This document shows positions 45,331-54,118 of a stretch of 64,000 nt of DNA, one piece after another. A program made the translations under genes and the position numbers. Each line of letters begins with the position of its first letter. The first letter of the stretch is position 1. Source of the stretch: Undibacterium hunanense (GTDB lineage: Bacteria > Pseudomonadota > Gammaproteobacteria > Burkholderiales > Burkholderiaceae_D); assembly GCF_014284335.1 (NCBI RefSeq), contig NZ_JACOGF010000012.1, positions 1 to 64,000 on the forward strand, in the 5' to 3' direction. The notes below the pieces were generated by a model. The model was not told the origin of the DNA, made no database searches, and worked only from the letters and a program-made list of their open reading frames with translations.

Positions 45331-46707
45331 ATGACCCATCCAACTAATCCCGCAGTACTTGCGTTGATTGGCAATACACCTCTGGTAAAGCTTACCCGCC
45401 TAGATACCGGACCGTGTGAATTGTTTCTGAAACTGGAATCGCAAAACCCAGGCGGTTCCATCAAGGACCGTATCGGCCTGGCCATGATAGATGCAGCAGA
45501 AGCCGATGGCAGGCTACAGGCAGGGGGTACCGTGGTTGAGGCAACCGCTGGCAATACCGGCCTGGGTCTGGCGCTGGTGGCGCGTGCCAAAGGCTATCGC
45601 GTGGTGCTAGTGGTACCCGATAAAATGTCCACCGAAAAGATACTGCACCTGCGCGCCATGGGGGCAGAAGTACGCATTACCCGCTCCGACGTCGGCAAGG
45701 GCCATCCCGAGTATTACCAGGATTATGCGGCCCGTATTGCCAAAGAAATCCCCGGCTCTTTCTTTGCCGACCAGTTCAACAACCCGGCCAACCCCTATGC
45801 GCATGAAACCACGACAGGCCCCGAAATCTGGGAACAGACCGGTCATGATGTCGATACGATCGTGGTAGGCGTCGGCTCTGCCGGCACGGTCACGGGGCTG
45901 ACGCGCTTCTTCCGCCAGGCGCAGCCAGAACTGGAATTTGTCCTTGCAGACCCTAAAGGGTCCATCCTGGCAGAATATATAGACACCGGCCACGTCAATG
46001 AAGTCAGCGGTTCATGGGCAGTGGAAGGCATAGGCGAAGATTTCATTCCGGCGATTGCCGACCTGACGGCAGTCAAGCATGCCTACACCATTGATGACAC
46101 CGAAAGTTTTGGGACTGCGCGTGAACTGCTGCGTGCCGAAGGCATACTGGCAGGCTCGTCCACCGGCACCTTGCTGGCAGCGGCCTTGCACTATTGCCGT
46201 GCCCAGACCACACCGAAACGTGTAGTCACCTTTGTCTGCGACACCGGGACACGTTATCTGTCCAAGGTGTATAACGATAACTGGATGATAGACAAGGGGC
46301 TTTTGAAACGTCAGATGTATGGCGACCTGCGTGACATCATAGGCCGCCGCTTTGATGATGGCGGCGTCATCAGCGTTGATAGCAGCGATACGCTGATGGT
46401 GGCTTTCAACCGCATGCGCAGCGCCGATATCTCGCAATTGCCGGTCATCCATCATGGCGAGATCATCGGCATCATCGATGAATCAGATGTATTGCTGAAA
46501 GTGTCGGCTGACGCCACCCTGTTCACCAGCCCGGTGCAAGATACCATGACCAGCCAGATTGAAACCCTGAGCCCGCATGCTGGCATAGCCGCATTGCGTG
46601 CCACGCTGAATCGTGGACTAGTCGCCATCATCGCATCCGATCAACATTTTCACGGCCTGATTACCCGTTTCGATCTTCTTAACCATTTACGCAGGACACT
46701 CTCATGA
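45331..46707 (+). CDS. Cystathionine beta-synthase with C-terminal CBS pair
   Basis: 458 residues from the ATG after a ggaga ribosome-binding site. It condenses serine (or O-acetylserine) and homocysteine to cystathionine, first step of transsulfuration. The PLP-binding Lys is in NPGGSIKDRIGLAMI (about 40), the phosphate loop is VVEATAGNTGLGLAL, and the C-terminal half (about 330-455) is a two-CBS regulatory domain (FNRMRSADISQLPVIHHG, IGIIDESDVLLKV). The stop overlaps the next start (ATGA): a tight two-gene unit. Confidence 0.93.
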   Translation: MTHPTNPAVLALIGNTPLVKLTRLDTGPCELFLKLESQNPGGSIKDRIGLAMIDAAEADGRLQAGGTVVEATAGNTGLGLALVARAKGYRVVLVVPDKMSTEKILHLRAMGAEVRITRSDVGKGHPEYYQDYAARIAKEIPGSFFADQFNNPANPYAHETTTGPEIWEQTGHDVDTIVVGVGSAGTVTGLTRFFRQAQPELEFVLADPKGSILAEYIDTGHVNEVSGSWAVEGIGEDFIPAIADLTAVKHAYTIDDTESFGTARELLRAEGILAGSSTGTLLAAALHYCRAQTTPKRVVTFVCDTGTRYLSKVYNDNWMIDKGLLKRQMYGDLRDIIGRRFDDGGVISVDSSDTLMVAFNRMRSADISQLPVIHHGEIIGIIDESDVLLKVSADATLFTSPVQDTMTSQIETLSPHAGIAALRATLNRGLVAIIASDQHFHGLITRFDLLNHLRRTLS

Positions 46708-47897
46708 GCTATCCCGAATACAAGAAACCTGAACATCAGCAAGCCTTTGGCACACGTGTCATCCATGCCGGACAATTCCCGGACCCGACTACCGGCGCCA
46801 TCATGCCGCCCATTTATGCCACTTCCACCTACGTACAGGACAGCCCTGGCGTGCACAAGGGGCTGGATTATGGGCGCTCACACAATCCTACCCGCTGGGC
46901 ACTGGAACGTGCCGTGGCCGATCTGGAAGGCGGCGCCCAGGCATTCGCCTTTGCATCAGGCCTGGCAGCCATCGCCACCGTGCTGGAAATCGCCGACAGT
47001 GGTGCGCACATCGTTGCTGGCGATGACATGTATGGCGGCAGTTATCGCCTGTTTGAACGTGTGCGCAGACGCAGCGCCGGCCTGGATTTCACTTACGTGG
47101 ACATGACCAAACCGGAAGCCTTGCTGGCTGCACTAAGGCCAGACACCAAAATGGTGTGGGTGGAAACACCGACCAACCCCATGCTGAAACTGGCCGACTT
47201 GCGCCGCATTGCTGCCATCTGCCGTGAACGCGGCATCATTGCAGTGGCCGACAATACTTTTGCCAGCCCGCGTGTACAACGTCCGCTGGAACTGGGTTTT
47301 GATATTGTCGTGCATTCCATGACCAAATACCTGAACGGCCATTCTGACATCATCGGCGGTATTGCCATCGTCGGTGGCGAAGCACATCAGGCTGAATGGC
47401 GCGAGCGTCTGGGCTTTCTGCAAAATTCTGTCGGTGCGATAGCCAGCCCCTTCGACAGCTTCCTCGCTCTGCGCGGCATCAAGACGCTGAATATCCGTGT
47501 CGAAAGACATAATGCCAACGGACTGGACCTGGCACAGTGGCTGGAACAGCAGCCCAAGGTCAGAAAAGTGTATTACCCCGGCCTTGCCAGTCATCCGCAG
47601 CATGAACTGGCGAAGCAGCAAATGGATGGTTTTGGCGGCATCATTTCCGTCGAGCTTGATACCGATCTGGCAGGCGCCCGCCGCTTCCTGGAACGCTGCG
47701 AAGTCTTTGCGCTGGCAGAAAGTCTGGGCGGTGTAGAAAGCCTGATCGAACACCCGGCCATCATGACGCATGCCACCATCCCTGCGGAGCAAAGGGCGAT
47801 ACTGGGGATCACTGATTCTTTCGTACGCCTGTCCGTTGGCATAGAAGATGTGGAAGATCTGCGCCACGATTTGCAACAGGCGCTGAATGCCATCTAG
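46704..47897 (+). CDS. Cystathionine gamma-synthase/gamma-lyase (PLP Cys/Met family)
   Basis: 397 residues. The PLP Lys is in VVHSMTKYLNGHSDIIGG, with TSTYVQDSPG and RSHNPTRWALERAVADLEGG at the front and RLSVGIEDVEDL at the end. Such proteins split cystathionine (lyase) or make it from O-succinylhomoserine (synthase). Following directly on a beta-synthase, lyase is more probable: the pair would turn homocysteine into cysteine. Confidence 0.9.
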   Translation: MSYPEYKKPEHQQAFGTRVIHAGQFPDPTTGAIMPPIYATSTYVQDSPGVHKGLDYGRSHNPTRWALERAVADLEGGAQAFAFASGLAAIATVLEIADSGAHIVAGDDMYGGSYRLFERVRRRSAGLDFTYVDMTKPEALLAALRPDTKMVWVETPTNPMLKLADLRRIAAICRERGIIAVADNTFASPRVQRPLELGFDIVVHSMTKYLNGHSDIIGGIAIVGGEAHQAEWRERLGFLQNSVGAIASPFDSFLALRGIKTLNIRVERHNANGLDLAQWLEQQPKVRKVYYPGLASHPQHELAKQQMDGFGGIISVELDTDLAGARRFLERCEVFALAESLGGVESLIEHPAIMTHATIPAEQRAILGITDSFVRLSVGIEDVEDLRHDLQQALNAI

Positions 47898-47903
47898 ATA
47901 GCC

Positions 47904-47940
47904 AGAACTCATTTCATCAGTAGGGATGAGATGGGTTCCA
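47904..47940. repeat. Small palindromic repeat (family 2), full hairpin
   Basis: agaactcatttcatc and gatgagatgggttcc pair around agtagg (12 of 15 positions plus G-T pairs), just 7 bp after the cystathionine gene stop. Confidence 0.7.
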
Positions 47941-47950
47941 GATAACTGAC

Positions 47951-47997
47951 AAAAAAAACAGGGGGTGTACTTCTATCAGTACACCCCCTGTTTTTTA
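47951..47997 (+). terminator. Terminator after the transsulfuration pair
   Basis: aaaaacagggggtgtac and gtacaccccctgttttt around ttctatca, strong, with A/T runs on both sides. Confidence 0.9.
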
Positions 47998-48030
47998 CCT
48001 CGTCTTGTCTTACCTTACCTTGTCTTTACT
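47998..48030 (-). repeat. Short tandem repeat downstream of the S41 protease stop
   Basis: cttgtcttac, cttaccttgt, ctttac repeat at about 10-bp spacing between the terminator and the S41 stop at 48038. Confidence 0.55.
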
Positions 48031-48037
48031 CCACGCA

Positions 48038-50221
48038 CTATTTCAGCAACTTGATATTGCGCCATGGACGCGGGTCCTTGTCGACGATGGCACTGAACTG
48101 TGCTGGCGGAGGTGCGGCAATACCCGCTACACCATTGACCCCAAGGGTTGGGCAGGCACCGGTGCTGGCATAAGTCAGCGCAGCAGACAAACGATATTCG
48201 CTGACATTGCCCAACTCATGATTCAAGTCATCCGGTACATAACACGCCGGCGTGAAGCCATTGGTGTAATCACCTTTGGCCAGTGCATTCACACCCGCAA
48301 ACTGAATCGCAAAATACGCCGTGTTGCAGTTATTGGTCTGGATAAAACCATAGGGCTTGCCGCAAGTCGTATCACCGATCAGTATCACTTTCATGAAAGG
48401 CGTCAGGCCATTGATGATGGATTCGCTGGCTGAGCAGGTATTGCTGCCGGTAATCACAAACACACGTGGCAAGTTCAGCGTCGGCAGGAAGCGGTTATTC
48501 GAATCCGTGTCATAAAAATAGGACACATTATCAGCCGTCATGTCGGCATGCTTGTCATTGAACTGCAGTTGTTCAAATATCTTGTTGGTAACTTTGCTGC
48601 CACCTATCATGGCCGACAGTTCATTGGCTATATACAGATAGCCACCACCGTTATAGCGCAGGTCCAGCACCAGATCATCAATCCCGCTTTGCTGGAACTT
48701 GCGTATGCTGCTGACCAGAGGTGATTCCGCCGTGCGGATATGGTCGGTAAACACCATATAGCCTATCTTCTTGCCATTGACGTTCAACACCTGATTTTGC
48801 AACACCGGCGTGGTCGTCACCGTCACTGCTGTCATGGTCACGGCACGGCTGGCACTGCTGCCGTCCTGCACCTGAAAGTTATGGGATTCGGACTTGGACG
48901 GGTACAGGGCATTGTATTGCGCATCATTGATGTACGAACCCAGCGCAGCATTATCGACGCTGACCAGCGTGGTACCCCGTTTGATCTGCGCCTGATCAGC
49001 AGGTGACCCGGGCTGTACATAACGCACGCGTATCTTGCTGCCTTCACGCACCAGGCTATAGCCGTAGCTGACATCTTCACCCGACTGGAAATAACTGTCT
49101 ATGCTGCCCTGTTCAGAAGTAAAACTGAACCTGTCCTTGGATCTGACCAGCAATGCCGTGAAATAATCTTCTGCCGTACTGTACTGCGCAGGCGGCACAT
49201 CAATAATGTCGCGATACCACAAATACACATCATCCAGATGTGAACGCACCCAGGATTTTTTACCGTCTACCGTACAGATATTCGCCAGACTCTCAGGTGT
49301 GGCCAGCGTACTGGCGAGGTTCAGGTTATTGTCCTTGACACCGATCAGATCAAGCGCAGCAGTGGTTGAGCTACTGGTAACAGCCGCCGCAATGGCCATG
49401 GTCTTGCTGATGTTGTCATCCAGGCTGTTGTAGTTCAAGCCCTGCTGTACCGCGAAATAATTGGCGACATTCAATTTATTATTGAGCAAAGCTGGCACCC
49501 AGCTCCAGGTCGGGTCATTCACGTAGGCACGTGCGGCGATCAGCATAGCCCTGACGATATGTCCCTTTGTAGTACCGGCAGTCAACTGGCTGGACCAGTA
49601 ATCAATTTCAAGCACCGTCGGTGCCGTACTGCCACTTCTACCCAGCACATTTTTGTAAATGATGCGGATGAAGTCATCATTGCTCATGCCACTGGTATAA
49701 CCGGTCAAAGCCGGTGACTGCAAGGCAACCAGATAAAAACTGTCTGCGATCTGGTCGTCCGACATGCCTGCCTTCATCTGGTCTATCCAGTAAGCCAGTC
49801 CATCCGCGTCCGGTACGCGGTTAAAGAAGGCGACATACAGGTCGATCAGAGAATTCAAACTGGTCGTGGAAATGGAATTGGCTTTGTCACCAACGCTCAG
49901 GTTCACATGAAAATCAGAAAACTGTATGGTTGTAATATTGCTGGCCAGTGTCACTGTTGTACCACCAGCCCGCGTATCACTGACGATAAAACCGCTGATG
50001 CCGGAATTCGTGACTTTGGTAATCGTGTAGTCCTGACGTTTGCCAGAAAATACCATGGTATCTGCACTGACAGGTGCTGCCTGCGCTGGCGGTGCAGCGG
50101 CGGGAGTAGCAGAATTAGCAGCAGTTTTACTGTCCTGGCCACCGCAGGCTGCCAATATCAGGGTCAGGGTAAGGACCGACAAGGCAGATAGCGCGTTACT
50201 TCTTTGCTTAAAGCTCAACAT
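48038..50221 (-). CDS. S41-family protease lipoprotein with N-terminal DUF4214 domain
   Basis: 727 residues. The lipobox is LILAACGGQ (Cys26). Residues about 55-110 form a beta-rich unit that often precedes DUF4214; two DUF4214 repeats follow (LYVAFFNRVPDADGLAYWI and IYKNVLGRSGST-type). A PDZ-like region precedes the S41 core: LVLDLRYNGGGYLYIANEL and the nucleophile Ser in TCSASESIING, with Lys in GDTTCGKPYG. C-terminal processing proteases normally lack DUF4214, so the fusion is unusual. Probably a periplasmic or surface-attached protease. Confidence 0.87.
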   Translation of the reverse strand: MLSFKQRSNALSALSVLTLTLILAACGGQDSKTAANSATPAAAPPAQAAPVSADTMVFSGKRQDYTITKVTNSGISGFIVSDTRAGGTTVTLASNITTIQFSDFHVNLSVGDKANSISTTSLNSLIDLYVAFFNRVPDADGLAYWIDQMKAGMSDDQIADSFYLVALQSPALTGYTSGMSNDDFIRIIYKNVLGRSGSTAPTVLEIDYWSSQLTAGTTKGHIVRAMLIAARAYVNDPTWSWVPALLNNKLNVANYFAVQQGLNYNSLDDNISKTMAIAAAVTSSSTTAALDLIGVKDNNLNLASTLATPESLANICTVDGKKSWVRSHLDDVYLWYRDIIDVPPAQYSTAEDYFTALLVRSKDRFSFTSEQGSIDSYFQSGEDVSYGYSLVREGSKIRVRYVQPGSPADQAQIKRGTTLVSVDNAALGSYINDAQYNALYPSKSESHNFQVQDGSSASRAVTMTAVTVTTTPVLQNQVLNVNGKKIGYMVFTDHIRTAESPLVSSIRKFQQSGIDDLVLDLRYNGGGYLYIANELSAMIGGSKVTNKIFEQLQFNDKHADMTADNVSYFYDTDSNNRFLPTLNLPRVFVITGSNTCSASESIINGLTPFMKVILIGDTTCGKPYGFIQTNNCNTAYFAIQFAGVNALAKGDYTNGFTPACYVPDDLNHELGNVSEYRLSAALTYASTGACPTLGVNGVAGIAAPPPAQFSAIVDKDPRPWRNIKLLK

Positions 50222-50479
50222 GTTGATTCCAGAATCGGGTTGCGTTTGATTATGAACAGTACTGCGAACACATTTTCTTAACAGGGGCTAAATACGCCCC
50301 GCATATATGGACCATGATAAATCCGGACCATGATAAAGTTTCATCATTGCTATTGCTCACCTGTAGCACCATTCTGCAACAGGCTTTAAACGAATTAAGT
50401 AAAATAGCGAAGCAAATTGAAACACATTGTTAAAAATTAATATTTCAGAATCATATCTCAAATTTTATGATTGCCAAGC
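50222..50479. other. Divergent promoter region of the S41 protease and tag
   Basis: No gene seen in 258 bp; the region is AT-rich near 50390-50460, with promoter-like sequences but no defined motif. Confidence 0.4.
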
Positions 50480-51076
50480 ATGACGACACGTTGCAGTTGG
50501 GCTAACCCCTCTAATCCTTTGTACTTGCATTATCACGACCATGAATGGGGTGTGCCCTGTCATGATGAACGACGTCTGTTTGAAATGCTGAACCTGGAAG
50601 GTGCGCAGGCCGGCCTGAGCTGGGAAACCATATTGAACAAGCGAGAAAATTACAGACAGGCATTTGACCAGTGGGATGCAAAAAAAATTGCCGTCTATGG
50701 CCCGGACAAAGTCGCAGAATTACTGGCCAACCCCGGCATCGTCAGAAACCGTCTGAAAGTCGCTGCGGCAATCACCAATGCACAGGCCTATCTGCGCCTG
50801 TGTGAAGAAGTTGGCGGGCTCGATGCTTACCTGTGGGGCCATATTGACGGCAAGCCGCTGCTTAACAATGGCGAACGCATCATCACGACAGCCCTGTCGG
50901 ATCGCATTTCAAAAGACCTGGCGAAACGTGGTTTCAAATTCGTTGGCTCCACCATTATCTACGCCTATATGCAAGGTATAGGCATGGTCAACGACCATGC
51001 TGCAGATTGCGCATGGCGACAGCAGGCAGGTACACCCAAGGCTACTCGCAAGACGGTGGGGGGAAGTACAAAATAA
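50480..51076 (+). CDS. tag: DNA-3-methyladenine glycosylase I
   Basis: 198 residues from the ATG (MTTRCSWANPSNPLYLHYHD); a TTG three codons earlier is the alternative. It removes 3-methyladenine from DNA. The zinc-binding set Cys5, His in HYHDHEWG, and Cys/His near the end (VNDHAADC) is present. WGVPCHDERRLFEMLNLEGAQAGLSW and the helix-hairpin-helix-like region GFKFVGSTIIYAYMQGIGMVNDHA are standard. A single gene. Confidence 0.94.
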   Translation: MTTRCSWANPSNPLYLHYHDHEWGVPCHDERRLFEMLNLEGAQAGLSWETILNKRENYRQAFDQWDAKKIAVYGPDKVAELLANPGIVRNRLKVAAAITNAQAYLRLCEEVGGLDAYLWGHIDGKPLLNNGERIITTALSDRISKDLAKRGFKFVGSTIIYAYMQGIGMVNDHAADCAWRQQAGTPKATRKTVGGSTK

Positions 51077-51128
51077 GCCAGATCAGGTAAGCAGGTGCCG
51101 CCTGATTGCACCTGCACCTGTGGGTGCA

Positions 51129-51168
51129 AGATTCAAGCTTGCTGATTCAGGCGTCTCGATTCAGGCCT
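51129..51168 (-). repeat. 14-bp tandem repeat at the Anbu stop codon
   Basis: On the minus strand gcctgaatcgagac, gcctgaatcagcaa, gcttgaatcttg follow one another, the first unit containing the TGA of the Anbu gene. Confidence 0.7.
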
Positions 51169-52039
51169 GTGTATTACTGTTGGGATGTTGTGCCAGTGAT
51201 TGCAGAGGTCCCGGCGGTTGCGGGTTTTCCAACAGCTGCACCGGCACTTCCACGCGCACGGGCTTGCTATGCATGTTGGTGGCAGACAGGACATTGCTAT
51301 CGACCTCGGGGCTGGCATTCCAGACCGGGTCATCGATACTTTCAAATACGCTTTTCAATTGCTTGCCCCAGGTATTGCGTATCATCTGGAAATACTGGTT
51401 CTTTTCATCGATGGTGACGAAATGGGTGATTGCCAGTTTATTGTCTTCATATACCAGCAAATCCAGCGGCAAACCAACAGACACATTGGAACGCAGTGTC
51501 GAATCCATGGAAATCAGTGCGCATTTTGCGGCTTCATCCAGCGGCGTGGTGGGGGTAACCACACGGTCTATGATGGGCTTGCCGTACTTGGCTTCGCCAA
51601 TCTGGAAATAGGTGTTTTCATTATGCGATTCAATGAAATTACCGGCGGAATAAATCTGGAACAGGCGGCAGCGCTCACCCTTGATCTGTCCACCGAAAAT
51701 CAGGCTGACATTAAAATCGATACCGAATTCGGACAAAGCCTGGGCATCGCGATGATGCACCATACGTACCGCCTCACCGACGATGCGGGCGGCTTCATAC
51801 ATATTCGGGGCGGTCCAGATGGTATTACCTTTGCCATCTATATGTTCGGAAACAAGTTGTCGTATCGATTGCGAGATCGACAGATTACCAGCGCTCATCA
51901 GCACCATGGTGCGATCGCCCGGGTTTTCAAATACCGACATTTTACGGAAAGTGCCTACCTGATCCACGCCCGCATTGGTACGAGAATCAGAAAGAAACAC
52001 CAGGCCGGCGTCAAGCCGCATGCCAACACAGTAAGTCAT
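51161..52039 (-). CDS. Anbu: proteasome-homologue Ntn hydrolase
   Basis: 292 residues. The mature catalytic Thr should be Thr2 (MTYCVGMRL), exposed after Met removal, as in Anbu/BPH proteins. LSDSRTNAGVDQVGTFRKM carries the Asp of the beta-fold, and AGNLSISQSIRQLV the following helix. Anbu forms lock-washer-like helices or rings, with reported proteolytic activity weak or absent, and its role is unclear. It is the last gene of a four-gene minus-strand group with transglutaminase, alpha-E and ATP-grasp proteins, the arrangement known from many proteobacteria. Confidence 0.9.
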   Translation of the reverse strand: MTYCVGMRLDAGLVFLSDSRTNAGVDQVGTFRKMSVFENPGDRTMVLMSAGNLSISQSIRQLVSEHIDGKGNTIWTAPNMYEAARIVGEAVRMVHHRDAQALSEFGIDFNVSLIFGGQIKGERCRLFQIYSAGNFIESHNENTYFQIGEAKYGKPIIDRVVTPTTPLDEAAKCALISMDSTLRSNVSVGLPLDLLVYEDNKLAITHFVTIDEKNQYFQMIRNTWGKQLKSVFESIDDPVWNASPEVDSNVLSATNMHSKPVRVEVPVQLLENPQPPGPLQSLAQHPNSNTQA

Positions 52040-52192
52040 AGAGCAAAGTCTTGGTGGAACGAAGTGGGGATTCTACCTTAATCCTGTCCCGGATAAAGCA
52101 CCAGCATGTTGCAAAATGTGGCGCACATGCCTGCAAATGCGGGGTAAATCAGGAAAGGTTTCTGAATCAATTAAATTTTTTATATTGAATTG

Positions 52193-52232
52193 CTTATTGT
52201 ATTGCTTATTGTATTGTCACATTGCATTTACA
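52193..52232 (-). repeat. 12-bp tandem repeat downstream of the transglutaminase stop
   Basis: attgcttattgt occurs twice in a row and imperfectly before and after, in the 217-bp gap to the Anbu gene. Confidence 0.65.
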
Positions 52233-52256
52233 TATTGTATTGATGCGATAGCACGC

Positions 52257-53063
52257 TCAACGCTGTGTCACAGCTACGTTGACACTCATGGTCTCCAGCC
52301 CGCCGCCGCGCCTGACACCACGCACCGGAGCCGCCGAATCATAATCGCGACCGATAGCCAAACGGCAATAGGTATCGGTCATCAAGCGGGCGTGAGTCAC
52401 ATCCACACTGACCCAGCCGGTGTAATCTGCATCTTCCACCCAGGCATCGACCCAGGCATGGCTCTCGGCATGATTAGTCGATTCCGGATCAATATAGCCA
52501 GACACATAACGGGCCGGAATGCCGCGCGCATGGCAACAAGCCAGAAACAGGTGGGCATGGTCCTGGCAAACCCCGCGTCCCAATTGCAAGGCATCGCTGG
52601 CACTGGTAGTGACAATGGTTGCACCAGTCTGGTACTCGACCGCACCACGAATGTGCGCCGCCAGATTAAGCATTGCACCAGTTGTGGTCTTGCCCTGATC
52701 GGGTAAATGGCTACCAGCAAAATCAAGAATGGAAGCAACCGGCTCGGTCAGGCGGGTAGGTACGGTAAATACCAGTGGTGAAAAGGTGTCCTGATCAGTA
52801 ATCCTGCCCTGATACGGCATGGCCAGTTCAACCACACCTTCAGCAATGATGGATACCTCATGATGCAGGCCAGTGATGGTCAGCGTGTGTGAAGGATTGC
52901 CATACGCATCAATATACGCATGGCGCTGCCCGGCCGTCCTGATCTGCCAGGACATCGCATGCTGGTGTTGCTCGGCACGCGGTGTCAGCCGTAGCTGCTG
53001 TATGGTATAGGTCAGCGGTGCAGAGTAATGGTAAATGGTCTCGTGACGAATGATAAGTTGCAT
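52257..53063 (-). CDS. Transglutaminase-like cysteine peptidase of the Anbu operon
   Basis: 268 residues from the ATG at 53063 (MQLIIRHETIYHYS). The N-terminal transglut_N-type domain is followed by the transglutaminase core: catalytic Cys in GRGVCQDHAHLF, His in ESHAWVDAWVED and the Asp in WVSVDVTHA. No signal peptide. These proteins always sit with alpha-E and ATP-grasp proteins and may make or cut amide bonds in a peptide product of unknown nature. Confidence 0.9.
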   Translation of the reverse strand: MQLIIRHETIYHYSAPLTYTIQQLRLTPRAEQHQHAMSWQIRTAGQRHAYIDAYGNPSHTLTITGLHHEVSIIAEGVVELAMPYQGRITDQDTFSPLVFTVPTRLTEPVASILDFAGSHLPDQGKTTTGAMLNLAAHIRGAVEYQTGATIVTTSASDALQLGRGVCQDHAHLFLACCHARGIPARYVSGYIDPESTNHAESHAWVDAWVEDADYTGWVSVDVTHARLMTDTYCRLAIGRDYDSAAPVRGVRRGGGLETMSVNVAVTQR

Positions 53064-53079
53064 GATTTTCCAGGTGATC

Positions 53080-54030
53080 TTAAGCTGCCAGCGGAACCAG
53101 GAAGTCGCGGCTGACACGATTACCCAGCTCAAAGATGTTTTCCAGGAATGTGGTCAGGGTATCATGCAGGCCGGCAGCAAGGATTTCTTCTATGTGAGCA
53201 AATTTCAGTTCTGCATGCAATTTACCGGCAAAACGCTCGGTATCAGCAGACACGTCATTGCGCACTTCACGCAGGTTGGCGACCACTTCATCCATGCAGG
53301 CCAGCAGCGAACGCGGCATATCACCACGCAACATCAATAATTCAGCCACCCGTTCAGGGGTGATGACATCGCGATACACCTTGCGGTATATTTCAAAGCC
53401 CGATACCGAGCGCAACAGCGCGGCCCAGTAATAGAACTCTCTTTGCAGGCTGTCATTGCCACGCTGGCTTTCTTTCGCACCATGGAATTTCACATCCAGT
53501 ATGCGCGCCGTATTGTCAGCACGCTCAATGAAGGTACCAAGACGAATGAAGTGCACGGCTTCATCTTTGAGCATGGTACCCAGGGTGACGCCACGTGACA
53601 GATGGGAGCGGTATTTGACCCATTCAAAAAACTGGCTGGGATCATTTTCCAGCACATGGTCAGACAATCTTTCCTGCATGTCCAGCCAGGTGGCATTCTG
53701 GGTTTCCCACACTTCAGTGGTCAGGGTACCGCGTACGGCACGGGCATTTTCGCGCGCTTCTTTCAGGCAGGAGGCAATCGATGACGGATTCATGGGGTCT
53801 TTCACCATGAAATCGAGCACATCTTTTTTGGTCAGTATCCCATACTGATGGTCAAAGGCAGACTGCAATTCAGAGATACCGAGCATGGCGCGCCAGCCCC
53901 GTTCTGCATCTTCTGCCGACTGCGGCAACATTGATGTCTGGATATTGACATCCAGCATGCGTGCGGTATTTTCAGCGCGTTCGGTATAACGCGCCATCCA
54001 GAACAAGTGATCGGCAGTGCGGCTTAACAT
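53080..54030 (-). CDS. Alpha-E domain (DUF403) protein
   Basis: 316 residues from the ATG at 54030 (MLSRTADHLFWMARYTERAENTARML). The all-helical alpha-E family has no known activity. HLFWMARYTERAENTARMLD and the repeat-like later segment RLGTFIERADNTARILDV are its hallmarks, the second appearing as an internal duplication. It lies 16 bp before the transglutaminase start and 88 bp after the ATP-grasp gene, in one transcript. Confidence 0.92.
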   Translation of the reverse strand: MLSRTADHLFWMARYTERAENTARMLDVNIQTSMLPQSAEDAERGWRAMLGISELQSAFDHQYGILTKKDVLDFMVKDPMNPSSIASCLKEARENARAVRGTLTTEVWETQNATWLDMQERLSDHVLENDPSQFFEWVKYRSHLSRGVTLGTMLKDEAVHFIRLGTFIERADNTARILDVKFHGAKESQRGNDSLQREFYYWAALLRSVSGFEIYRKVYRDVITPERVAELLMLRGDMPRSLLACMDEVVANLREVRNDVSADTERFAGKLHAELKFAHIEEILAAGLHDTLTTFLENIFELGNRVSRDFLVPLAA

Positions 54031-54118
54031 GGTATTTTTCCTCAATCTTCAAAACCTGTTGCAACATTCAATGGCAACCCGGCATTTATGCACAAGGCTG
54101 CGAAGGTGCATGAGGCGA

